Origin: Roseibium aquae | GTDB lineage: Bacteria; Pseudomonadota; Alphaproteobacteria; Rhizobiales; Stappiaceae | Reading direction: 5' to 3' | DNA length: 64,000 nt | Assembly (NCBI RefSeq): GCF_008711285.1 | Contig: NZ_VXDC01000011.1 | Span: 92,013-156,012 of the forward strand | Shown here: piece after piece, positions 27,486-36,133 of the stretch | Position numbering within the stretch: the first letter of the stretch is position 1 | Layout: each line of letters opens with the position of its first letter | Notes under the pieces: model-generated | Databases searched by the model: none | The model's input: the letters and a program-made list of their open reading frames with translations, nothing else | Told to the model about the DNA's origin: nothing | Position numbers and translations under genes: made by a program

Positions 27486-28844
27486 ATGAAATATACGACA
27501 GAACAAGCTGGAGCTTCCAGCAGCACGCCATCCGCCGCGAAACGCTGGGCCATTTCCTGGCTCTTGACCAGAGCGGCGAGTGAACGGAGAACAAAAACGC
27601 TCCGGGAGAAGCGCGAAGCCAAGCGCCTCAAAGACGACCGGCGGCACAGGCTGGAGTATTTCCATCAGGTCGACGATGGATACTCGCATTTGACGATCCA
27701 GGTTCTGGACCGCATCAAGGCGCAGTACGATGTTGACATCGAGGTGCACCTCGTTCCGCCACTCCGGGACGACAACTTTCCCGAGCCTGAGCTGCTGCAA
27801 GACATGTCCCGATGGGATGCGGCTTTGATTGCGCCAGGCTACGGCGTGACGTTTCCAGATACGCCCGCCCACCCGCCAGAAAGCCTGCGTGAACTGGCAA
27901 CACGCGTATTTTGCAATCTCTCACCTGATCGCCTCTTGGGTGAAGGCGCCGACGTCAGCGATTGTTTCTGGCGCGGTGATGCCGCCGCCCTGATTGCGAT
28001 CGCGGACAAGCGTGGTGTTGCCTCGGAGGACGCGGTTGAAGCCAAACTGAAGGCAGGTGCGGAGCGCCGCAAGAAGCTGAAACACTATGGCGGTGCCAAT
28101 TTCTGGTACGAGGGCGAATGGTACTGGGGGATCAGCCGCCTTCATCACCTTGAGGAACGGCTCCGGTCGCTTGGCGCGGCTCGAAGCCAGAACCAGCCTC
28201 TGATTGCCCCCCGCCCCGCCATCTGCACGCAATTCGGCCCGGGCGCGAAAAACCTGACACTCGAGTATTTCGCCTCCCTGCGGAGCCCCTACACGGCGGT
28301 TTCGTGGGAACCCACCCTGAAACTGGCGAAAGACTCGGGCGTCAATCTTGTCTTGCGGCCGGTCTTGCCCATGGTCATGCGCGGTGTGCCGGCAACCGTT
28401 ATGAAAGGGCTTTATTTCTGGTTCGATTGCGCGCGGGAGGCCCGGGCGCAAGGAACGCGGCAGGACAAGTTCTATGACCCCATCGGCAAGCCAGTCATGC
28501 ATGGCTACTCCATCTACAAATGGGCCTGCGATCACGACAAGGGATACGATTTTTTCGGCGCCTTCCTGAAGGCAGCGTTTTGTGACGGGATAAACACCAA
28601 TTCAATGCTGGGGCTGAAAAAGGTGGTCGAAAGGGCCGGGCTCGATTGGGACCAGGCAAAAGAGCACCTGGATGACGACACCTGGCAGGAAGAAGCCGAG
28701 GAAAATCGCCTGAGCATGTACGGCTTCGGCAGCTGGGGCGTTCCAAGTTACCGGCTCCTCGACCCGAGCGGCCGCGAAATCTTGGGCGTGTGGGGACAGG
28801 ATCGGCTTTGGCTGGTCGCCAAGAAGATCGCGGAAAACAGCTAA
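27486..28844 (+). CDS. Tandem DsbA/2-hydroxychromene-2-carboxylate isomerase-like protein
   Basis: A 452-residue protein made of two thioredoxin-fold DsbA-like domains of the HCCA isomerase/GST-kappa type. The second starts at about residue 250 (NLTLEYFASLRSPYTAVSWEP), then PVLPMVMRGVPATVMKGLYFWFDCAREA, and ends with GVPSYRLLDPSGREILGVWGQDRL. The first has a corresponding LEYFHQVDDGYSHLTIQVL. Neither has a CxxC redox pair; a Ser stands at that place, as in glutathione-dependent isomerases. No signal peptide is evident, so it is probably cytoplasmic. ATG 27486 is preferred to GTG 27477. The next gene starts directly after its stop. Confidence 0.82.
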   Translation: MKYTTEQAGASSSTPSAAKRWAISWLLTRAASERRTKTLREKREAKRLKDDRRHRLEYFHQVDDGYSHLTIQVLDRIKAQYDVDIEVHLVPPLRDDNFPEPELLQDMSRWDAALIAPGYGVTFPDTPAHPPESLRELATRVFCNLSPDRLLGEGADVSDCFWRGDAAALIAIADKRGVASEDAVEAKLKAGAERRKKLKHYGGANFWYEGEWYWGISRLHHLEERLRSLGAARSQNQPLIAPRPAICTQFGPGAKNLTLEYFASLRSPYTAVSWEPTLKLAKDSGVNLVLRPVLPMVMRGVPATVMKGLYFWFDCAREARAQGTRQDKFYDPIGKPVMHGYSIYKWACDHDKGYDFFGAFLKAAFCDGINTNSMLGLKKVVERAGLDWDQAKEHLDDDTWQEEAEENRLSMYGFGSWGVPSYRLLDPSGREILGVWGQDRLWLVAKKIAENS

Positions 28845-29822
28845 ATGACACAGTTCAAGCGCAGTTTTCTCATCTTTGCCGTGCTCGCCCTCGGCGGTCT
28901 TGGCTATCTGGCCTCGCAAAATGCCGTGCTCCGAAATCTCGTTTGGATCATTGGGTATGAGCGCGTTCTGGACAGATACGAGCAGACCGATACAACCAAC
29001 ACAGATATCACCGAGACGACCGACGCGACCGGCAAGACAGCAGACGTCTTGTCAGCGTTCTTCGGCCTTGATAACGCGTTGCCCTATCTGTCGGACTTGG
29101 TTCTTTGCAAAGGGGCAGGCGGCAAGGATGGCATGCCGGCCGTCTTCAGTCATGAATTGAATCCGGCGACTGTGGACCCCGGCGACTTCAAGATCACAAC
29201 GGCTTCCGGCGAGGCTGGCACGGTAACTTGCCTGACGATGGCACCTGCCGATGATCCGGGCGAGCTGCGAACGGTCTTGCTCGTTGGCGAGTTCGGCAGC
29301 GCAAAAGACCAGCCCATCAAACTTGAGATCGTTGGCAACATTCTTTCGCGCGACGAGACGCTGAACTTCAAAGGGGCAAGCGTTGCCGTGACAGCCTTGG
29401 AAGACGGCCCGACAATGGTCTTTTCAGAACGCATTCCGCAAGAGCAGTGGAACCTCGAAGCATCCGGGACGCGCCTACCATGGGGTGGAGGTACGGGTTG
29501 CCCGATTGGGACCAGCCAGATTGTGCGCGTCGCTTGGGATGGCGGAATCACGAAGCCCGGCGGTGCGTCTGCGGATGATCAGATCCGAGACCTCTATCAG
29601 GTGACAATCGGGAAGCCCGATCTGAGCATGATACAGATAACGCCCTTCGCGCTGGCAGATTTGTCGGACGGAGACAACTTCCACAGCCTTTGCCTCGACA
29701 CGGCGGATCCCGCGGTCTCGGTTTCTTTTCCAGAAGGGTATCTGACCGACCCGCGGGACGATCTGAACCCGGCCACCGATATTGCGGTTCCACGGGAACC
29801 CGCCCCAGTCGCGCCTCAGTGA
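28845..29822 (+). CDS. Hypothetical secreted or membrane-anchored protein
   Basis: A 325-residue protein with an N-terminal signal anchor (FLIFAVLALGGLGYLA, residues 8-23) and an exported, Asp/Thr/Gly-rich body. A repeated beta-type pattern (AVFSHELNPATVDPGDFKITTASGEAGTVTC, then AVTALEDGPTMVFSERIP) resembles Ig-like or CHRD-like folds, but I cannot name a family. The C-terminus is Pro/Ala rich. Its ATG abuts the stop of the tandem DsbA-like gene with no spacing, so the two are translationally coupled. Confidence 0.78.
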   Translation: MTQFKRSFLIFAVLALGGLGYLASQNAVLRNLVWIIGYERVLDRYEQTDTTNTDITETTDATGKTADVLSAFFGLDNALPYLSDLVLCKGAGGKDGMPAVFSHELNPATVDPGDFKITTASGEAGTVTCLTMAPADDPGELRTVLLVGEFGSAKDQPIKLEIVGNILSRDETLNFKGASVAVTALEDGPTMVFSERIPQEQWNLEASGTRLPWGGGTGCPIGTSQIVRVAWDGGITKPGGASADDQIRDLYQVTIGKPDLSMIQITPFALADLSDGDNFHSLCLDTADPAVSVSFPEGYLTDPRDDLNPATDIAVPREPAPVAPQ

Positions 29823-29958
29823 CCCGTTCCGCGCCTCCGGTTTGCGCGCCGCGCGGAAACCGCAGGACGTACCCTTGAATGAACGCATTCAAGGGCCTGG
29901 CACAGAGTTATTTTCAGCAACGGCCGGTCATTGGCATGATCGGAAAGAGGAGCACGTC

Positions 29959-30975
29959 ATGTTGCAATCGGCCTCAAGGTTTCAGTTACTTGGACTTGAG
30001 GCATCCCCATACACCATGAAGGTGCAATCATATTTCAAATTCAAAGGCATCCCGTTCGAATGGATCACCCGGAGCCTTTCCAATGAGAAGCTGTTCCAGA
30101 AACACGCCAGGGTTCAGCTGATCCCCTTGGTGTTTTTCCCGTCCGGGGAAACGATGCAGGATTCGACCCTGATCATTGAACGGATCGAGAAGGACCAGCC
30201 GAAAAACACGATCCATCCGGAGGATGAGGCGCTCTGGTTCTTGTCGTGCCTCTTCGAGGAATTCGGCGATGAGTGGTGCAACAAGCTGATGTTTGTCCAG
30301 CGCTGGTTTTGTCAGCCAGACGCAAAGGCCACCGGCCTGCGCCTCGCAAGAGACCGCCTGGAAGGGAAATGGTGGGGACCGATGGCCCGGCCGATCGCAG
30401 CTCACCTCTTGGTGCGGCGAATGGTGCGGCGGCTCACCTCTTCCGGCGGACATCCGACGAACCTGCCGCAACTGAAGCAGTCCTTTGAGAATCTGGCTGC
30501 GATGCTGGAAGCCCACTTTCAATTACGCCCCTACCTGCTAGGAGGGCGGCCCTGCTTTGGAGACTTCGGTCTTTGGTGTAATCTCTATGAGGCCTGGACG
30601 GACCCCACCGCCAAGACCCATCTAGAGACGCATGCGCCCGCTCTGGTGGGTTACATCAAGCGCATGCTTGATCCCCAAGTCGAAGGCATTTTTGAGAGCC
30701 TTGACACGCTCGAACCGACATTATTGCCGATTCTCTCCAGCGAAGTGGGTGCCCGATTCTTGCCGTGGATGGAGGCCAATCACAAAGCCTGGCATGCCGG
30801 TGAAAGGGAAACGCGCCTCACCATGAACGGCGCTCTGTTTCAGCAGAAAACGCTTAAATATCAGGCAGGTACGCTCGACGAACTACGCCGGAAATTCTCC
30901 ACCGTAGCGCAGAACAAAGCGCTGACCGTCGTGCTCGCACAGTCCGGCTGCCTGGGCTTTCTCAAAGCCGCCTGA
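29959..30975 (+). CDS. Glutathione S-transferase family protein
   Basis: A 338-residue protein. The thioredoxin-like N-terminal domain (residues 6-85) has FQLLGLEASPYTMKVQSYFKFKGIPFEW and the conserved cis-Pro and Asp-Ser pair (QLIPLVFFPSGETMQDSTLII). The C-terminal helical domain contains YLLGGRPCFGDFGLW, the GST N-capping motif. It is longer than usual GSTs (about 220), through a C-terminal region of about 120 residues. AAAGAGGAG precedes ATG 29959. It is in a run with the DsbA-like gene and an SDR, which hints at glutathione-linked breakdown of an aromatic or lipid compound; that is inference only. Confidence 0.85.
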   Translation: MLQSASRFQLLGLEASPYTMKVQSYFKFKGIPFEWITRSLSNEKLFQKHARVQLIPLVFFPSGETMQDSTLIIERIEKDQPKNTIHPEDEALWFLSCLFEEFGDEWCNKLMFVQRWFCQPDAKATGLRLARDRLEGKWWGPMARPIAAHLLVRRMVRRLTSSGGHPTNLPQLKQSFENLAAMLEAHFQLRPYLLGGRPCFGDFGLWCNLYEAWTDPTAKTHLETHAPALVGYIKRMLDPQVEGIFESLDTLEPTLLPILSSEVGARFLPWMEANHKAWHAGERETRLTMNGALFQQKTLKYQAGTLDELRRKFSTVAQNKALTVVLAQSGCLGFLKAA

Positions 30976-31004
30976 CGCCTTCAGATCCAATGAGGTGAGT
31001 TTGC

Positions 31005-31790
31005 ATGCAAAAGGCCGTTTTGATCACCGGAGCTGGCACCGGAATTGGCAAGGACACAGCCAAGCGCTTGGTGGCGCGGGGCCACAAGGTCTACGCCTCA
31101 ACCCATCACGAAAGTGAGGTCGACAGTTTGCAAGCCGAGCTCGGCACCGGCGCAACCGTCTTCAAGCTGGATGTTACCAATGCGGAGGACCGGCTGCAGA
31201 TCGCTAATCTCAATCTGGATGTGCTCGTGAACAACGCAGCGCAAAGCGAGTCAGGCTCCCTAGCGGAGATCGACATCAACAGGGTACGCCGATTATTCGA
31301 AGTCAATGTGTTCTCGTCTTTGGAGCTGTCCCAGATTGCGATCAAGAGCATGATCGGCCGCGGCGGTGGGACTGTCATCTTCATCAGTTCCATTGTTGGA
31401 CGGGTCCCCGCACCATTCCTGATGCCCTATTCCATGACCAAGTTCGCCCTTTCGGCGGCCGCTGCGGGGCTGCGTGAGGAAATGAAGAAGCTGGGCAAGG
31501 GCATTCATGTTTCCGTGGTTGAGCCAGGCCCGTTCAAGACCGGCTTCAACCAGAAAATGTCCGACAGCCGATTTGAGTGGATGGAGAAAGGCTCGCTTTT
31601 TTCCAAGGACCAAATCGAGCAGATGAAAAACGAAACCAACAAGACGCTCAACTGGCTGGAAGCGAACTCAACAGATTCGATCGTCAGCAAGATCGTTGCC
31701 GCTACGGAAGCCCGGGAACCGAAGCTGCGCTACGTCGCGCCTTTGCAATTCGCCTTGCTGGTCCGCTTGTTGCGAATTTTGGGTAAATAA
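31005..31790 (+). CDS. SDR family NAD(P)-dependent oxidoreductase
   Basis: A 261-residue classical short-chain dehydrogenase. Cofactor motif TGAGTGIG (8-15), NNAA (76-79), catalytic Ser129, Tyr142 and Lys146 (YSMTK), and the PGPFKT loop after. The substrate cannot be told. The acidic residue that would favour NAD is replaced near residue 33 by THHES, so NADPH preference is possible. It follows the GST gene by 29 bases on the same strand. A GAGGTGAG ribosome site precedes the ATG. Confidence 0.92.
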   Translation: MQKAVLITGAGTGIGKDTAKRLVARGHKVYASTHHESEVDSLQAELGTGATVFKLDVTNAEDRLQIANLNLDVLVNNAAQSESGSLAEIDINRVRRLFEVNVFSSLELSQIAIKSMIGRGGGTVIFISSIVGRVPAPFLMPYSMTKFALSAAAAGLREEMKKLGKGIHVSVVEPGPFKTGFNQKMSDSRFEWMEKGSLFSKDQIEQMKNETNKTLNWLEANSTDSIVSKIVAATEAREPKLRYVAPLQFALLVRLLRILGK

Positions 31791-32138
31791 GGTGTCGCAA
31801 CAGCTCAAGCCGGCCTTGATGGCGCGATGGGCGGTATCGAAGTTGTCGCCGCCGCTGTGATTGGCTCGTAATGCCGAACGCCCTCCATGCGGAGCTCAGG
31901 CGCATATGTCTGAGTGAGCGTTCTTTGATCCAAGATGGGTATCTGGTGCGACTTTTCAGCTCCAATTAATCCGGGATGCTTCAGACCTCGTCTTTCCGGC
32001 CCTCAATGGTAACGCGGCAAAATAGTTTGAATTGTTCACTAGTGCTCAGACACAAGCGCCCGCACCCCTTAATTTTTGAAGATTAAGTCTTATGAGGGCG
32101 TTGAAGCGCTCCGGGTTTTGTTCTGGGAGGAGCAATAA
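31791..32138 (+). other. Intergenic region before the acyl-CoA ligase remnant
   Basis: A 348-base gap, AT-richer in its second half. A short frame directly after the SDR (about 31803-31871) reads like the end of a protein (GAMGGIEVVAAAVIGS) but has no start; it may be decayed coding DNA. A good ribosome site, GGGAGGAG, is kept at 32127-32134 just before the remnant. No RNA gene seen. Confidence 0.45.
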
Positions 32139-32606
32139 ATGGATACGGCGTATCCGTTGCCCTGCGAGTTGTTGAAGAAGGGGGCGGCTGAAACACCCGG
32201 CAAAGTGGATCTGCGTCCGCCGGCAAACCATGCCGTTCAAAAGACGACATGGCTGCAGGTTCATGACGAAGTCGTCCGGCTTACGTTCGCCTTTCTTTCA
32301 ATGTGGCTCAAAAAGGGGGATGTTGCCGCCATTCTTGGCAAGGAGACCGCCGAGCGATTCATCGCGGATTTTGCCCTTGGGGCCGTCGGGATGATCTCAT
32401 CGCGGATCAGCAAGATCGCCCCGCTGCTATCACATGAAATGCCTAGCCACTTGGTCGTGGCTGATGAGCCATGGACAATCGAAAACGAGTTTCTCACGCC
32501 AACGATGAAACTCAAGCGAAGCCTTCTCGAACAGCAATACGCAAGTCTGACCTCAAAGCCGGCCAGCGCCAGCATCATGATGGAACGAGAGGCCGCGTTT
32601 TCGTGA
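32139..32606 (+). pseudogene. AMP-binding acyl-CoA ligase with a large in-frame internal deletion
   Basis: The 155-residue frame starts like a long-chain acyl-CoA synthetase (LPCELLKKGAAETPGKVDLR, then GDVAAILGKETAERFIADFALGAVGMIS, residues 8-87), and then jumps to a C-terminal piece of the same family (EPWTIENEFLTPTMKLKRS, about 110-128). About 400 residues are missing, including the P-loop (TSGTTG-type), the A8 hinge and nearly the whole adenylation core. The frame is kept across the join. It cannot be an active ligase. The ribosome site GGGAGGAG and start remain intact. An intact ligase of a different subgroup is at 39735. Confidence 0.85.
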
Positions 32607-32608
32607 GA

Positions 32609-32629
32609 CGGACCGGAAACTCCGGTCCG
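32609..32629 (+). terminator. GC hairpin after the ligase remnant
   Basis: A perfect 9-bp stem CGGACCGGA / TCCGGTCCG with a 3-base loop begins just past the stop at 32606. No U run follows, so it may end transcription inefficiently or protect the 3' end. Confidence 0.5.
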
Positions 32630-32825
32630 AAGACCGGTTCATATGCGCTGTTTTCAAGCAAAAAATCCGCGCCAAACAGGCGTGTCAAGGGTCGCGAGAC
32701 CGCGTCTAAAGCAACTGAGGCAACGATCAGCCACAACTCAAATAGCAACTGATTTTAACCGGCAATGGCGCTGGAGGGCCATGCACTTGCGGGTGCAACA
32801 GCTGGGTGAAATGGGGGGAGAAATG

Positions 32826-33962
32826 ATGAATAGAATGAAGATCGCGATCGCGATTTCGATCGCATTAAGCGGGACGGCACACGCTGGCGGTTTCGAGCGC
32901 ATAGAACAGTCTATGGCCGTCCTTTTCGAACAGGGTCGGCATTTCCAGATCGGCGGGTACTTCGCTTTTCCTAGAGTTTCAGGTGTCGGGAGCAGCATCT
33001 CTCCCACGCCGGGCCAAAACTCCGGCAATCTTGCTGAGAATTTTTGGAACATAAATGCTGCCTTCAAAGACGACATCAACGACCGGTTCTCATACGCGAT
33101 TATTTTCGATAACCCCTACGGCGCAAACATCGCTTACCCTTCGTCAGGATTCTTTGCCTCCAATTCCAACGCGAGCATCACGACACACGCACTCTCAGGT
33201 GTTCTTCAATACAATATGCCAGAAACGTTGAGTGTCTTTGGCGGCAGCTTCAGTATCTATGGCGGCCCGAAAGTTCAATATTCGGATGCCCATGCAAGTA
33301 TTCCGTTCACGTTCGGCGGATATAGTGCCACCGTGGACCCTGCATTTGGCTTTGGGTTTCTGGCTGGCGTTGCCTTTGAAAAGCCGGATATCGGCATGCG
33401 GATAGCCCTCACCTATGGGTCCGCTATCAACACAAACTGGTCGACCACGGAGAGTTTTGGGAATTTAGCTGGTGGCGCACCGGTCGCCACAACCACGGCC
33501 TTTGACACCCCTGAATCCCTTAATTTGGAGTTCCAGACAGGTTTAAACCCGAAGACACTGTTGTTCGGGTCTGTGCGTTGGGTGCCCTGGTCGGATTTCG
33601 ACATCTCCCCGCCCCTTTACACATCCATTACCGGCGGGCCCTTGGCCTTTTTTGCTGACGACCGGATTACCTACCGGCTCGGGTTGGGACGAAAGATCAC
33701 TGAGGATTTTTCAATTTTCGGCGAAGTCGGTTATGAACACCATACCGGCAGCCCAACGACCAACCTTACACCGGTCGATGGCTTTCTAAGCTATAGTTTG
33801 GGCGCAACGAAAGAATTCGGGCGGACAAAAGTTACCCTTGCAGGACGATACGTGGATGTCGGGGATGCCGACAGCCAGCTCGGGCCGTTTGTTCCCGCCG
33901 GCGAGTTTAAGGACAACTCGCTGTTCGCGATTGGCATGAGAATCGGGTTCGACCTGAACTAG
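32826..33962 (+). CDS. FadL/OmpP1-type outer membrane transport protein
   Basis: A 378-residue outer-membrane beta barrel. A short signal peptide (MNRMKIAIAISIALSGTAHA, cut near residue 20) is followed by GGFERIEQSMAVLFEQGRHFQIGG, the plugged N-terminus of the FadL family, and alternating beta strands to the end. It ends in ..AIGMRIGFDLN, with alternating hydrophobics of a terminal barrel strand. FadL proteins carry long-chain fatty acids or hydrophobic compounds through the outer membrane. GGGGAG precedes two ATGs (32823, 32826); the second has better spacing. The link to the ligase, acyl-CoA dehydrogenase and PHA genes fits fatty acid use. Confidence 0.88.
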   Translation: MNRMKIAIAISIALSGTAHAGGFERIEQSMAVLFEQGRHFQIGGYFAFPRVSGVGSSISPTPGQNSGNLAENFWNINAAFKDDINDRFSYAIIFDNPYGANIAYPSSGFFASNSNASITTHALSGVLQYNMPETLSVFGGSFSIYGGPKVQYSDAHASIPFTFGGYSATVDPAFGFGFLAGVAFEKPDIGMRIALTYGSAINTNWSTTESFGNLAGGAPVATTTAFDTPESLNLEFQTGLNPKTLLFGSVRWVPWSDFDISPPLYTSITGGPLAFFADDRITYRLGLGRKITEDFSIFGEVGYEHHTGSPTTNLTPVDGFLSYSLGATKEFGRTKVTLAGRYVDVGDADSQLGPFVPAGEFKDNSLFAIGMRIGFDLN

Positions 33963-33980
33963 CTCTGCCCTTTGATTGGA

Positions 33981-34041
33981 GAAAGGGGCTGCATCTCTGG
34001 CTCACTTTGGAGTGACCAGGACGGAATCGTCAGCCCCTTTC
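33981..34041 (+). terminator. Nested inverted repeat after fadL-like gene
   Basis: Outer arms GAAAGGGGCTG (33981-33991) and CAGCCCCTTTC (34031-34041) pair perfectly over 11 bp. The 39 bases between hold a smaller stem (TGGCTCAC / GTGACCA with one bulge). The structure lies between the convergent FadL-like and AraC-type genes and probably serves both as transcription stop. Confidence 0.6.
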
Positions 34042-34206
34042 GAAATCATGGAAAGCCTTCTTCTGTCCCGTCCGCACCACCGGCCAATTGTCCGGATTGA
34101 CCGGCAGGTCTTTTTTTGCTCGTAAAACCTCATATGCCGGGGCACTTGTCGCGTTGTGACCAAGCCTGACAACCGCGGTCAAACCGAATGCGCCGAAGCC
34201 TCGCCC

Positions 34207-35313
34207 TCAGACACTTGAGACCGCATTGTGCTTGGCGTTGCGCCGATATTCGGATGGGGGAACACCGATCAATCGTTTGAATGAATGCCGAAAATTCGCA
34301 GCATCACTGAAACCGAGCCGATAGGCGATATCTTCGCTCGTCATGTCGGTTTCACGCAAATAGCGAATGGCCAACTCGGCCCGGATCGACGAAAAGACTT
34401 CGCTGTAGCTTGTGCCCTCCGCAGCCAGAGCGCGGCGCAAGGATCTGGGGTGAATATTCAAGGTCTTGGCCACATCGCCCAACCGCCGCATGTGTCCCAG
34501 GTTTTCAATCAGTATTCTGCGAACGGCACCTGCCATATCGGAAACCTGCTCGATTTCGAGAAGCATGGTCTCGCAAATCTCACTGACCATCGCGTTCGAT
34601 CGTGGATCTGCAAACGGAAGCGGGGCGTGCAAATGTGCGGCATCGAATTCGTAGCCATTCTCGGCCTGCCCATAATCGACCTGGGCACCGAAAAGGCCCG
34701 TATAGAGGGTGCTGTGCTTTGGCCTTCCATACCGCAACATGATTCTCTTGAAGACAAATTGCGGTCCGAGCAAGTCGCGGATGACTTTCTGATGCGCCGC
34801 CAAGGCAAACTCGACGGCAAACCGGTAGATCTCGGTGGTTTCGTCGTACCAATGCATCGGGGAGAGGCAGCACAGAACACTGGTTTCGGATTTGGTCATC
34901 ACCGCCATGCAACAGGGCGTTCCAATCCGAATGTATTTGTTCGTCAAATCGACGACTTCGGCCAGCGTTCGGCTGCTCAGCATCGCGTAGCCATACATGC
35001 CATAGGACGTGACACAAACCCGCGACCCGGCGTTGAGAGCGATGGCCAGATCTGTCGAAAGACGGAGCGCGTTACCAATGACGGCTTCCAACTGGCGATA
35101 AGACACCCTGCAATCGTGGCTCGCAAGTTGCGTTGGCGTTAGATCTGTGTCTGCCAAGGCATGATGCGCATCGACGCCCTCGGATCGCAACTGTTCGACG
35201 ATTGCAAACAGGGTGTCGGCTTTGTGAACACGCGCGTAGTAAGACGGCGCCGGATTCCGCGCCACCCATGTTATACCGCCTTCTTTTCCTGCGGCCTTTT
35301 GACGTCTCCTCAT
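34207..35313 (-). CDS. AraC family transcriptional regulator (arabinose-binding-domain type)
   Basis: A 368-residue regulator. Residues about 45-230 form the Arabinose_bd-type (PF12625-like) ligand domain (CRVSYRQLEAVIGNALRLSTDLAIALNAGSR, TSYGMYGYAMLSSRTLAEVV). The C-terminal 100 residues hold two helix-turn-helix units: RLGDVAKTLNIHPRSLRRALAAEG and TSEDIAYRLGFSDAANFRHSFKRLIGVPPSEYR. This subgroup (OruR/ArgR-like, QhpR) often controls lipid or aromatic catabolism. It converges with the FadL-like gene and is divergent from the GNAT gene. Confidence 0.9.
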   Translation of the reverse strand: MRRRQKAAGKEGGITWVARNPAPSYYARVHKADTLFAIVEQLRSEGVDAHHALADTDLTPTQLASHDCRVSYRQLEAVIGNALRLSTDLAIALNAGSRVCVTSYGMYGYAMLSSRTLAEVVDLTNKYIRIGTPCCMAVMTKSETSVLCCLSPMHWYDETTEIYRFAVEFALAAHQKVIRDLLGPQFVFKRIMLRYGRPKHSTLYTGLFGAQVDYGQAENGYEFDAAHLHAPLPFADPRSNAMVSEICETMLLEIEQVSDMAGAVRRILIENLGHMRRLGDVAKTLNIHPRSLRRALAAEGTSYSEVFSSIRAELAIRYLRETDMTSEDIAYRLGFSDAANFRHSFKRLIGVPPSEYRRNAKHNAVSSV

Positions 35314-35533
35314 TCTTTGGAGTTTATCACCCCCTGCATTCTCAAAACAATATTTCCTTTCAATTCGCGTAATTCTGTCGTCTCAAGTAAAATTTCAGTC
35401 ATCTCATCTCAATTCAAGCCCTCGTGACCCGGGCTACGATTATCAAAATTGCCGCGGGTCGCGTCTCTGCCCCGGACGTGAAACCTACAAGAACCAAGGT
35501 TGTTGCCAGGACAATATCGGAAACCCGGATAGA

Positions 35534-36133
35534 ATGAGTTCGATTGGTCTGCCACGCCGCGTCCACGCCCAGGACGAACAACGTTTGTTGTGCCACTTCT
35601 TGCAACTCGACAGCAATGACAGGCGGTATCGGTTTGGATCGCCGGTTTCCGACGGCAAATTGCAGGACTACGTCCAGATGATCGTTCTTCAGGACGACAC
35701 CCTTTTTGCCGTCGAAGACACCAATTTGCATTTTATCGGGGTCGCGCATCTCTCGATGGAGGCGGAGCACGCCCATATCGGGGTGTCGGTCTTGCAGGGC
35801 TGGCGCGGAAAAGGTGTTGCCAAATCTCTGGTGCGACGCTGCCTTCAACGGGCCCGGAACGCGGATGTGAAGGTCGTGCACATGACGAGGTTGATGGACA
35901 ACCGGCCAATGGCCGTTCTCGAGAAGAAGCTCGGATTCGTGACGTATTCGACAGGTGCCGAGACCGAGGCTGAGAAAACCATTTCCGGACTAACCCTGTG
36001 CAGCCTGATCGCCGAAGGCCTCGACAATTGGCTGGCGGTGATTGATCACAACCATAAAGTCCAGAATCTGGTCATCCGTCAGTGCTGTGAAGGCTCTGCT
36101 TCCGCAACTGAGGCCACCGGTCAACTTCGATGA
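35534..36133 (+). CDS. GNAT family N-acetyltransferase
   Basis: A 199-residue acetyltransferase. The acetyl-CoA motif is HIGVSVLQGWRGKGVAKSLVRRCLQRAR (about 81-108), preceded by a beta strand FIGVAHLSMEAEHA, and motif B is ..VLEKKLGF. The C-terminal 50 residues extend beyond the fold. The N-terminus LDSNDRRYRFG resembles the GNATs that recognise protein or polyamine substrates, but the substrate is unknown. The 3' end overlaps the convergent AraC gene by 13 bases. Confidence 0.85.
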   Translation: MSSIGLPRRVHAQDEQRLLCHFLQLDSNDRRYRFGSPVSDGKLQDYVQMIVLQDDTLFAVEDTNLHFIGVAHLSMEAEHAHIGVSVLQGWRGKGVAKSLVRRCLQRARNADVKVVHMTRLMDNRPMAVLEKKLGFVTYSTGAETEAEKTISGLTLCSLIAEGLDNWLAVIDHNHKVQNLVIRQCCEGSASATEATGQLR

